From Synechococcus sp. GFB01 (GTDB taxonomy: Bacteria > Cyanobacteriota > Cyanobacteriia > PCC-6307 > Cyanobiaceae): a DNA stretch of 7,982 nucleotides. A model generated the notes under the pieces. It had not been told where the DNA came from. It saw only the letters and a list, made by a program, of their open reading frames with translations, and made no database searches. Where the stretch lies: contig NZ_LFEK01000011.1 in assembly GCF_001039265.1 (NCBI RefSeq), positions 1 to 7,982 on the forward strand. Direction: 5' to 3'. A program made the position numbers and the translations under genes. Shown here piece by piece: positions 1 to 7,982 of this stretch; position 1 is the first letter of the stretch, and every line of letters starts with the position of its first letter.

Positions 1-331
1 CGAGCGCTTCCACCCACTCCTCCAACACGCTCATCAGCCGCTGGCTCATGTCGGCGTAGAGGGCGTAGTTGGAGCTGCGCACGATCACCCCGAGGCGCTC
101 GAGCTGGCGCTGCACCTGGAACCAGGGCTGGCCCATGCGGATGCCCAGGGCGCGCGCCTCGGCGCTGCGCGACACGATGCAGCCGTCGTTGTTGGAGAGC
201 ACCACCAGCGGCCGGCCGATCACGGCCGGATCCACCACCGCTTCGCAAGAGGCGTAGAAGTTGTTGCCGTCGATCAGCACGGTGGCCTGGCGGCCGTTGG
301 CCGGGGCGTGGAGGGCAGACCCGTTGGGCAT
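1..331 (-). CDS. umuC: UmuC, catalytic subunit of translesion DNA polymerase V (N-terminal part only)
   Basis: Y-family DNA polymerase that, with processed UmuD, copies past DNA lesions during the SOS response. Only the first 110 codons are visible; the gene runs off the left edge. The first catalytic segment is clear: LIDGNNFYASCE at residues 19-30, with the metal-binding Asp21 and the aromatic steric-gate position in NNFYASCE. It is followed by the UmuC signature LSNNDGCIVSRSAEA and then SSNYALYADMSQR. These match E. coli UmuC closely (VLSNNDGC, SSNYELYADMS), which separates it from DinB-type polymerases. The second catalytic acidic motif (SIDE) would lie beyond the window, so activity cannot be judged. 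The ATG at 331 has a GGAG 5 bases upstream. The gene starts 33 bases after the umuD stop on the same strand, so the two are almost certainly one LexA-controlled operon. Confidence 0.96.
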   Translation of the reverse strand, partial: MPNGSALHAPANGRQATVLIDGNNFYASCEAVVDPAVIGRPLVVLSNNDGCIVSRSAEARALGIRMGQPWFQVQRQLERLGVIVRSSNYALYADMSQRLMSVLEEWVEAL

Positions 332-364
332 GGCGGCTCCGGGGAGAGGCGGCTCGGAGGCTGT

Positions 365-847
365 TCAGAGGCTGTGGATGGCGTGGATCGCCACGCCCCA
401 GATGCGGGCGTCGTCGCTGGCGGCCAGGTCCAGCGGCGGGTAGTCGGGATGGGCCGCTTCCAGCCGCCAGCGGCCCCGGTGGCGGGTCAGGTACTTGAGC
501 GTGAAGGCCCCCTCGAGGACGGCCACCACCACCCGGCCGGCGCGGGGCTCGATCGCCCGGTCCACCACCAGCAGATCGCCGTCGAGGATGCCGGCGCCGC
601 GCATCGAATCGCCGCTCACCCGCAGGAAGAAGGTGCTGCTGGGGTGGCGGATCAGCACGTCGTTGAGATCGATGCGGCTTTCCACGTAGTCGTCGGCCGG
701 GCTGGGGAAGCCGGCCGCCACGCTGGCGCCGGCCAGGGGGAGGGTCCGCTCCGGCCGCTGGGGCCGCAGGCCGGCCAGCAGGCTCAGTGTCGCTGCCCGG
801 CCCGGCTCAGGTCCGGATGGCTTACGCAGCTCGGGTGCTCCCGGCAC
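365..847 (-). CDS. umuD: UmuD, self-cleaving SOS mutagenesis protein (S24 LexA-like peptidase)
   Basis: Regulatory subunit of DNA polymerase V. RecA filaments trigger self-cleavage to UmuD', which activates UmuC. The 160-residue reading has the S24 peptidase fold: SGDSM at 78-82 with nucleophile Ser81, and FTLKYL with general base Lys118. The Ser-Lys spacing of 37 equals that of E. coli UmuD (Ser60/Lys97). The cleavage region VAAGFPSPADDYVE lines up with E. coli VQCGFPSPAADYVE and puts the scissile bond at Ala45-Gly46; Ala-Gly is the LexA-type bond, E. coli UmuD has Cys-Gly. The part before the cleavage site is about 21 residues longer than in E. coli and poorly conserved. The start is uncertain: GTG at 847 is the only usual start codon in frame after an upstream stop but has no nearby ribosome-binding site, whereas ATG 863 with a good GGAG lies in another frame. 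umuC follows after 33 bases. Confidence 0.93.
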   Translation of the reverse strand: MPGAPELRKPSGPEPGRAATLSLLAGLRPQRPERTLPLAGASVAAGFPSPADDYVESRIDLNDVLIRHPSSTFFLRVSGDSMRGAGILDGDLLVVDRAIEPRAGRVVVAVLEGAFTLKYLTRHRGRWRLEAAHPDYPPLDLAASDDARIWGVAIHAIHSL

Positions 848-863
848 GACGGTCGACAGGCAT
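822..863 (-). other. Short ATG frame (13 codons) overlapping the umuD start: leader peptide or trace of an indel
   Basis: An ATG at 863 has a GGAG (869-872) 5 bases upstream, the best translation signal in the umuD leader. It reads only MPVDRRAGSTRAA before TAA at 822-824 and overlaps the GTG used for umuD at 847. Removing one base around 850-853 would join it to the umuD frame as MPVDVVPGAPEL and give a 165-residue UmuD. It could therefore be a true umuD start spoiled by one extra base, a short upstream frame affecting umuD translation, or chance. The sequence alone cannot decide. Confidence 0.3.
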
Positions 864-874
864 CACAGCTCCGA

Positions 875-890
875 TAGTACGCCTGTTCTA
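875..890 (-). promoter_or_regulatory. LexA operator (SOS box) of the umuDC operon
   Basis: The plus strand reads TAGTACGCCTGTTCTA, a near-perfect inverted repeat (TAGTAC/GTTCTA arms). The core at 876-889 fits the published cyanobacterial LexA consensus RGTACNNNDGTWCB at every position. It lies 27 bases upstream of the umuD GTG and 11 bases upstream of the alternative ATG at 863, where repression of umuDC is expected. On the minus strand its first three bases, TAG (890-888), are also the stop codon of the preceding glycosyltransferase reading frame. A TACTAT hexamer (minus strand, 879-874) inside the operator resembles a -10 element, but I find no matching -35, so the promoter itself is not assigned. 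Confidence 0.85.
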
Positions 891-2671
891 TGTGCCCGCG
901 GGTTGCAGGCGGGCCAGGGTGAGGCGGGCTTGCGGGTCCTGCTCCAGGACCACCAGCGAGCTGGATCCGCAGCTCGCGGCGGCCCGACTCACGCTGCTGC
1001 TCGGCCCGAGCAGCAGCCCATGGCCGCCGCATACCGCGGCTGAAGGCATCTCGCTGCTCCGTGAGAAGGCCTTGCCCCGGTGCAGGATCTCGACGCGGCC
1101 GTGGGTATGGATCCTCAGGGAATACCAGCTCTTGCCCACCACCTGGATCGGTTCATCCCCGCGCGCCTCCCGCAGGCCCGATCGGCCAGTGCCAGCCGAG
1201 GCTCCTGAACCGTGACGCGGTAGGCCTGCATCACAGGCGGGGCGAGCAGCAGCAGGCCGATGACGCAGGCGGCCAGGAGCGCTCCCAGGCCAAGCCGTGG
1301 CCGGCGTCCCCGCCAGGCGGCCCAGCCGCCGCAGACCCCCAGCAGCGCCAGTCCCGCCACCGTGGCGGGTGATCCCAGCAGGGCGCGCAGGGCCAGGCTG
1401 AAGGCCGCTGCATTGCGGCTGGTGGGGATCAGCAGGGAGGGCATCCAGCCCAGCAGGAGGGCCGCCGCCAGCAACAGCGCCGCGATGATGCCGAGCAGGA
1501 TTCGGCTGAGCCGATCGGAGGCCGGTTGGGGCTGCTGTGACGGCCAGAAGAAGTGGGCGGCGGCGATGGCGGTGGGAGGCAGGCTGGAGAGGATGTAGTG
1601 GGGCAGCTTGGTGGAGGCCAGACTCAGCAGCCCCACGGTCACGGCGATCCAGATCGTGCACAGCACCAACAGGGGTTCGCTCCGGAGCCGGCGCCGCCAG
1701 TGGCGGGGATCGAGGGCATCGCCCTGGATCAGGGCGGCGAGGGCGGGGAGACTCCAGGGGGCCGTGAGGGCTGGATAGGCGAGCAGGTAGTAGAACCAGG
1801 GGCCGGCATGGTCATCGAGTTCGCTGGTGAAGCGGCTCAGGTGGCTGCGGCCCAGGTAGTTGGCAAGGAAGGCGTTGCCCTGGTCGTGCCATGCCGCCAG
1901 GTGCCAGGGGAGGGCAACCAGCACCAGGCCCAGCAGCAGCGCCGCGGCGAAGCGCCAGGTGAACGGCCGGCGGGCAGCCGGGCCGGCGACGGTCAGAAAC
2001 ACCGAGGCCGTGGCGAACGGCAGCGCCAGGCTGAGCAGCCCTTTGGCCAGCACGCCCACGCCCAGCGCGATTCCGGTCAGCCAGCCGGCGAGTGCCTGCT
2101 GCCGCGGCGACTGGCCGCCGTGCCGGCTGAGCAGAAAGACGATCGTCAGAGCCGTGGTGATGCTGGCGGTGAGGTAGATGTCATGCAGGGCGATCCGTGA
2201 GAAGCCGGCATAGGCGGGCATCAGACCGAGGATCGCCGCGGCACTCACGGCACGGCTCAGCCCCCGCAGGCTGGCACCGTCGCTGCGGCCGAATCGGCAG
2301 AGCAGCAGGGTGGCGCCGAGGCCGATGCAGCCGGCTGTGGCCGCGCCAAGGCGCGGCAGCCAGGGGGCCTGGGGCGCGAGGCGGAGCAGCAGGGCACCGA
2401 TCCAGTAGGGCAGGGGAGGTTTGTCGAAATAGGGCAGTCCGTCGGTGGCAGGGGTGACCCAGTCACCGCTCACGGCCATCGAACGGGCGATCTCCAGCTG
2501 GAGCGCTTCTGTCTTGTCGAGCGGCGCCAGAAGGTCGATGCCGTTGAAGAAGCAGAGCCAGCAGAGGAATGCGATCAGCACGAAGACCCCAGCCGCCACG
2601 ACGGAGCGGTGGGGCAACAACGGTTCCCGGCGGGGGACCCGTTGTTCGACAGCACCATTGGATCGGCTCAT
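888..2671 (-). pseudogene. ArnT/PMT-family membrane glycosyltransferase, interrupted by one frameshift near 1175
   Basis: Integral-membrane glycosyltransferase of the dolichyl-phosphate-mannose mannosyltransferase/ArnT type (GT39/GT83-like). It would move a sugar from a polyprenyl-phosphate donor to a lipid or protein at the outer face of the inner membrane; the actual sugar and acceptor are unknown. A short cytoplasmic start is followed by many hydrophobic helices. Family motifs are LDKTEALQLEIARSM (catalytic acidic loop, Asp52), GDWVTPATDGLPYFDKPPLPYW (69-90), ALHDIYLT and LAKGLL (208-213). The first frame runs from ATG 2671 to a stop at 1115 (518 residues) but loses family character after ALADRA. 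From about 1178 another frame continues as LREARGDEPIQVVGKSWYSL and ends at 888. Restoring one C in the coding-strand run at 1175-1176 (GGGCCTG to GGGCCCTG) gives one 594-residue protein. Either a sequencing error or a real recent mutation. The intact first 498 residues hold the catalytic part. Confidence 0.82.
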
Positions 2672-2687
2672 GTGGATCGGCTCATGT
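2660..2687. repeat. 14-base perfect tandem duplication over the glycosyltransferase start codon
   Basis: GGATCGGCTCATGT occurs twice back to back (2660-2673 and 2674-2687). Each copy carries the CAT that reads ATG on the minus strand, so the start codon and following bases of the glycosyltransferase gene are doubled. Since 14 is not a multiple of three, the upstream ATG (2685) opens a five-codon frame, MSRST, whose TGA (2670-2668) overlaps the real ATG (2671) as ATGA. No strong ribosome-binding site lies before either ATG; a GAGGGAG stretch is about 15 bases above the upstream one. The rest of the divergent intergenic region up to 2874 shows no clear promoter or operator to me. Confidence 0.9.
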
Positions 2688-2874
2688 CGGTCGGAACGCT
2701 CTCCCTCGGGTTGGGCGACCGAGAGCGGCTGGACATCAGCGCAACGCTACGGGGCCTCGCGGCGCAGGCTCGTGGCCTCAGGCCTTGCAGGCGGGGGCAC
2801 AGCGATGCCCATCGACGCTGGTGGACCGGCCGGGCCTGGCGGCTGCAGACTGGCTGTCACTTGAGGCGGCACCG

Positions 2875-3204
2875 ATGCGGACTGCGGTGGGGGCGGATCC
2901 CTGGGCGCTCGGGCTGGCCCTGGTGGCCCTGGCCGGCGCTGCCCGGGCCGAGCCGGGGATCCGGGCCGAGTACCGCTGCGGCGAAGGCCCCGACGCCGAG
3001 CGCGTGACGGTCTTCTTTTTCAATCAGACCCCCAGCGCCGCCGTGCTGCTGACGGGCCGGCAAGCCACGCGCCTGGCGATCACGCACACCGCCAGTGGTG
3101 CTCGCTACGGCGATGCTGAGCAGAGCTTCTGGGTCAAGGGGGACAGGGCCCTCTGGGAGCGCGGCCAGGCGCCGGCCCTCAGATGCGAACAGGTCGCTTC
3201 CTGA
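2875..3204 (+). CDS. Exported MliC/PliC-family inhibitor of C-type lysozyme
   Basis: Small periplasmic protein (109 residues) of the MliC family, whose known members block C-type lysozyme and so protect the cell wall. The N-terminus is a signal peptide: MRTAV, a hydrophobic core (ALGLALVALAG) and an AARA/E cleavage site after residue 25. There is no lipobox cysteine, so it should be soluble like PliC rather than lipid-anchored. The mature part has the family pattern: first Cys35 (YRCGEG), the strand VTVFFFN, then TASGARY (72-78), FWVKGD (85-90) and final Cys104, probably disulphide-bonded to Cys35. Ser74 and Lys88 have the same spacing (14) as the two residues of Pseudomonas MliC that enter the lysozyme active site. 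ATG 2875 is chosen because a GAGG sits 8 bases before it and the signal peptide starts there. It ends 19 bases before the likely sdhC start, so it may share a transcript with the sdh genes. Activity is inferred. Confidence 0.82.
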   Translation: MRTAVGADPWALGLALVALAGAARAEPGIRAEYRCGEGPDAERVTVFFFNQTPSAAVLLTGRQATRLAITHTASGARYGDAEQSFWVKGDRALWERGQAPALRCEQVAS

Positions 3205-3223
3205 GCCGGCGCCGCTTGTGACG

Positions 3224-3896
3224 ATGCCGCCGCAGTCAGCACCCGGCCTCGCCGGCCTCCCCGGCCGCGACCTGCTGCGCCGGGGGTCGGCGCTGAGCGG
3301 ATTGCTGCTGGTGCTCTTTCTGGTGCTGCATCTGGCCGGGGTGGCGCTGGCGCCGCTGGCCCCAGCCCGGTTCGAGGCCTTGGCCGCAGCCCTGCACCGG
3401 AGCGTCTGGCTGCCTGCCGCCGAGCTGGGCCTGCTGGCGGTTGCCCTCGCCCACCTGGGCCTGAGCCTGGTCCGCTGGCTGGCCAACCGGCGCGCCGGCA
3501 ACAGCGCTGTGCTGCGCAGCCGCCGCAGCGGGCCACTGGCCCCGCTGGCGGCACTGGCGGCCCGCAGCCAGGCGCTCGGCGGACTCGTGCTGCTGCTGTT
3601 TCTGGTCGTGCACCTCGACCAGCTGCGCTGGTCGAGGCCCTGCAGGGTGCCGAGCTGGCGGCTGTGCGGGCGGTTCTGGCCAGTCCCTGGAGCCTGCTGA
3701 TCTATCTGGGGGCGGCGCTGGCGCTGGCCCTGCACCTCTTCCACGGCGGCGAGGCCGCCCACCGCAGCCTGGGGCTGCTGGAGCCGGCCAACGGCGGCCG
3801 CATCCGCCTTGGCGCAAGGCTGCTGGCGCTGCTGCTGGGCGGCGGCTTCGCGCTGGTCGCGCTGGCGCTCGCCCCCACGGCCCCGGGCGGATTCCC

Positions 3897-3900
<4 letters not shown>
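3224..3900 (+). pseudogene. sdhC: Succinate dehydrogenase cytochrome b membrane anchor (SdhC), interrupted by one frameshift near 3639
   Basis: Membrane anchor of complex II, carrying haem b and passing electrons from the iron-sulphur subunit to quinone. The layout is the single-chain, five-helix dihaem type known from Bacillus SdhC and Wolinella FrdC. Helices are near residues 22-42, 64-86, 117-134, 157-177 and 192-215. His36, His77, His130 and His171 (or His174 in HLFHG) sit in the first four helices at about the spacing of the Bacillus haem ligands. The first frame stops at 3700, but its end ([12 protein letters not shown]) is not membrane-like. The next frame carries [20 protein letters not shown] onward to the stop at 3900. 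One extra C at the CCC of 3638-3640 would give [17 protein letters not shown] and one 225-residue protein. Either a sequence error or a true null allele; no slippery site or stem suggests programmed shifting. ATG 3224 is preferred; GTG 3218 is also in frame. The stop overlaps the sdhA start (ATGA). Confidence 0.82.
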
Positions 3901-5812
<1,912 letters not shown>

Positions 5813-5816
<4 letters not shown>

Positions 5817-6553
5817 GTCGCACCGTGTCGCTGACGCTGCGGATCTGGCGCCAGGAGGCCCCCGGCCAGCCCGGCGCCTTCGAGACCTACCGGCTGGAGC
5901 AGGTCTGCACCGACCTGTCGTTGCTGGAGGCGCTGGATCAGCTCAACGAACGGCTGATCATCGCCGGTGAGCGGCCGGTGCACTTCGACCACGACTGTCG
6001 TGAGGGCATCTGCGGCAGCTGCGGCTTCCTGGTGAACGGGCAGGCCCATGGGCCCAGGGCGGCCACCAGCGTTTGTCAGCTCTACCTGCGCCAGTTCAGC
6101 GACGGCGCCACGCTCACACTGGAGCCCTGGCGCGCCAGGGCCTTCCCGCTGATCCAGGACCTGGTGGTGGATCGCTCCGCCCTCGACCGGGTGATCGCCG
6201 CAGGCGGCTACTGCTCCGTGAACGCCGGTCAGGCCCCCGAGGCCAACGCCATCCTGGTGGGTCAGGAGCAGGCGGCTGCGGCCTTCGCGACGGCCACCTG
6301 CATCGGCTGCGGCGCCTGTGTGGCCAGTTGTCGCAACGCCTCCGCCAGCCTGTTCGTGGCCGCCAAGCTGGCCCACCTCGCCCAGCTCCCGCAGGGCCAG
6401 CCGGAACGGCGCCGCCGCGCCCGCGCCCTCGAGACCCAGATGGCGGCCGAGGGTTTCGGCAGCTGCAGCAGCAACCTCGAGTGCGAGGCGGTCTGCCCGA
6501 AGCAGATCTCCGCCGACTGGATCAGCTGGATGCAGGGTGAGGCGCGCCGCTGA
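5813..6553 (+). CDS. sdhB: Succinate dehydrogenase iron-sulphur subunit
   Basis: Electron-transfer subunit of complex II, linking FAD in SdhA to haem and quinone in SdhC; 246 residues, intact. The plant-type 2Fe-2S domain has [16 protein letters not shown] with Cys62, Cys67 and Cys70, plus Cys88. The C-terminal ferredoxin domain has [11 protein letters not shown] (Cys163, 166, 169 for the 4Fe-4S cluster; Cys173 for 3Fe-4S) and [13 protein letters not shown] (Cys218, 224 for 3Fe-4S; Cys228 for 4Fe-4S). The spacing of the last three (6 and 4) equals that of E. coli SdhB, so all three clusters are supported. The ATG sits in the ATGA overlap with the sdhA stop and has no clear ribosome-binding site, as expected for coupled translation. 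The last 32 bases overlap the end of the convergent gene on the minus strand, and I see no terminator between them. Confidence 0.96.
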
Positions 6554-6902
6554 AACGGCGTACGAACCGGCTCAGGGGCATGGGCCCGCAGCGGCGTTGC
6601 CAGCCGATGCCCTCCGGGTAGCGGCGCCAGCAGCTCAGCTCCGCCCCCCAGGGCCTCATCCGGATCAGGTAGCGGTAGCTGGCCTGCTGTCCGACCGGAC
6701 AGGCATCCGCCGCCCCGAGGCTGGGCAGGGGTTCGAACACGCTGAGCAGCTCCTCGAGGCCGTGCGGTGGCCTGGAGGTGCTCTGCAGAGCCGCTCCCAG
6801 AAGGCTGGCGATGCTCTGGGGGAAGCCGTCATCCGGCAGCCACCAATGATGCTGGGTCGACGAGTGCACGTGCAGCAGGGAGATCAGGGCAGGGCTGGCC
6901 AT
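6522..6902 (-). CDS. Unrecognised 126-residue protein, probably cytoplasmic
   Basis: I do not recognise this protein and assign no function. That it is a real gene is supported by codon use: nearly every codon ends in G or C, with AGC, CTG, GCC, ATC and CAG favoured as in neighbouring genes. The composition is also sensible for a folded protein, with no low-complexity runs. It begins MASPALISLLHVHSSTQHHWW and has no signal peptide or membrane segment. The middle has an aliphatic helical stretch (FPQSIASLLGAALQS), then LEELLSVFEPLPSLG. The C-terminal half is rich in aromatic and basic residues (ASYRYLIRMRPWGAELSCWRRYPEGIGWQRRCG), resembling a small beta-rich domain, with cysteines near residues 68, 91 and 105. 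The ATG at 6902 is the first start in frame but lacks a good ribosome-binding site. It lies downstream of gap1 on the same strand, about 140 bases away, and its 3' end overlaps sdhB by 32 bases. Confidence 0.68.
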   Translation of the reverse strand: MASPALISLLHVHSSTQHHWWLPDDGFPQSIASLLGAALQSTSRPPHGLEELLSVFEPLPSLGAADACPVGQQASYRYLIRMRPWGAELSCWRRYPEGIGWQRRCGPMPLSRFVRRFSGAPHPASS

Positions 6903-6909
6903 GGTCGAC

Positions 6910-6939
6910 GCGCAGGGCGTCCTTGCGGAGGGCGTCCTT
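6910..6939. repeat. 15-base imperfect tandem repeat upstream of the unrecognised gene
   Basis: GCGCAGGGCGTCCTT (6910-6924) is followed at once by GCGGAGGGCGTCCTT (6925-6939); 14 of 15 bases agree. On the minus strand the two units end 7 bases before the ATG at 6902, so the repeat occupies the translation leader of that gene. Each unit contains AAGGA, which resembles a ribosome-binding site but lies about 18 and 33 bases from the ATG. It is probably a replication-slippage duplication. Confidence 0.75.
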
Positions 6940-6974
6940 CCAGTGCCCCGGCCGTCTCGTGCCCCGGATCTCCC

Positions 6975-7006
6975 GGCCGCCCCGCCATGCCCAGGCAGGG
7001 GCCGCC
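6975..7006 (-). terminator. GC-rich hairpin downstream of gap1, possible transcription terminator
   Basis: Imperfect inverted repeat between gap1 and the next gene: GGC/GCC, one mismatch, then GCCCC/GGGGC, a single-base bulge, and GCC/GGC around a 7-base loop (6987-6993), about 11 base pairs in all. It begins about 37 bases after the gap1 stop. No T-run follows on the minus strand, so it is not a standard intrinsic terminator. It could pause or end transcription, protect the gap1 mRNA 3' end, or be chance in GC-rich DNA. Confidence 0.3.
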
Positions 7007-7043
7007 TCCACAGGCCGTGGGTTCGCTTTGCTGAAGCCGACGT

Positions 7044-7982
<939 letters not shown>

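Noticed and set aside
308..877. A 189-codon plus-strand open frame opposite umuD
   Set aside because: The minus strand here carries the unmistakable UmuD motifs FPSPADDYVE and SGDSM; the plus frame is its complement.
874..879. TACTAT as the umuD -10 promoter element
   Set aside because: No matching -35 at a proper distance, and the implied start of transcription would fall downstream of the only good ribosome-binding site.
1553..2200. A 215-codon plus-strand open frame inside the glycosyltransferase gene
   Set aside because: Gly/Gln/Glu-rich reverse image of a membrane protein; no motifs.
2770..2795. GGCCTCAGGCC palindrome in the divergent intergenic region as terminator or operator
   Set aside because: The loop is a single base, there is no T-run, and palindromes of this base composition are expected by chance in GC-rich DNA.
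3636..3664. Programmed ribosomal frameshifting in sdhC
   Set aside because: No slippery heptamer, no strong nearby stem and no family precedent known to me; a one-base loss from a C run is simpler.
2857..3762. A 301-codon minus-strand open frame across the lysozyme inhibitor and sdhC
   Set aside because: Low-complexity Arg/Ala/Ser composition and no recognisable domain; it mirrors two real plus-strand genes.

Overview
This window looks like a chromosomal piece of a GC-rich cyanobacterium, probably a picocyanobacterium of the Cyanobium/freshwater Synechococcus type. The assignment is inference. It rests on a perfect match to the cyanobacterial form of the LexA operator, a Gap1-type (GapA-like) glyceraldehyde-3-phosphate dehydrogenase, and a codon usage that is strongly G/C at third positions throughout. 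There is no transposase, integrase, phage gene, tRNA, rRNA or CRISPR array.

Layout. On the minus strand from 890 down to 1 lies a SOS mutagenesis operon: a LexA box (875-890), umuD (365-847) and the first 110 codons of umuC (1-331, running off the left edge). Directly upstream, also on the minus strand, is a membrane glycosyltransferase of the ArnT/PMT type (888-2671). Its frame breaks once near 1175, and its stop codon is part of the LexA box. A roughly 190-base divergent intergenic region follows. Next comes a plus-strand run: a small exported MliC/PliC-type lysozyme inhibitor (2875-3204), then the succinate dehydrogenase genes sdhC (3224-3900, frame broken once near 3639), sdhA (3897-5816) and sdhB (5813-6553). 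The sdh genes are joined by 4-base ATGA overlaps. Convergent to sdhB and overlapping its 3' end is an unrecognised minus-strand gene (6522-6902). Beyond it lies gap1 (7044-7982, minus strand, 5' end outside the window).

How the genes work together. SdhC, SdhA and SdhB make one complex: a five-helix dihaem cytochrome b anchor, an FAD subunit and a three-cluster iron-sulphur subunit, passing electrons from succinate to the quinone pool. UmuD and UmuC would form a SOS-inducible translesion polymerase, with UmuD activated by self-cleavage. Gap1 is the glycolytic enzyme of central carbon metabolism. The glycosyltransferase and the lysozyme inhibitor are envelope functions with no evident link to the others.

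The most notable points are the two single-base frame breaks, each explained by loss of one C from a short C run on the coding strand. Others are the LexA operator fused to the stop codon of the preceding gene, the ambiguous umuD start, and the 14-base tandem duplication of the glycosyltransferase start region. I see ordinary core and accessory genes and no convincing new multi-gene system.
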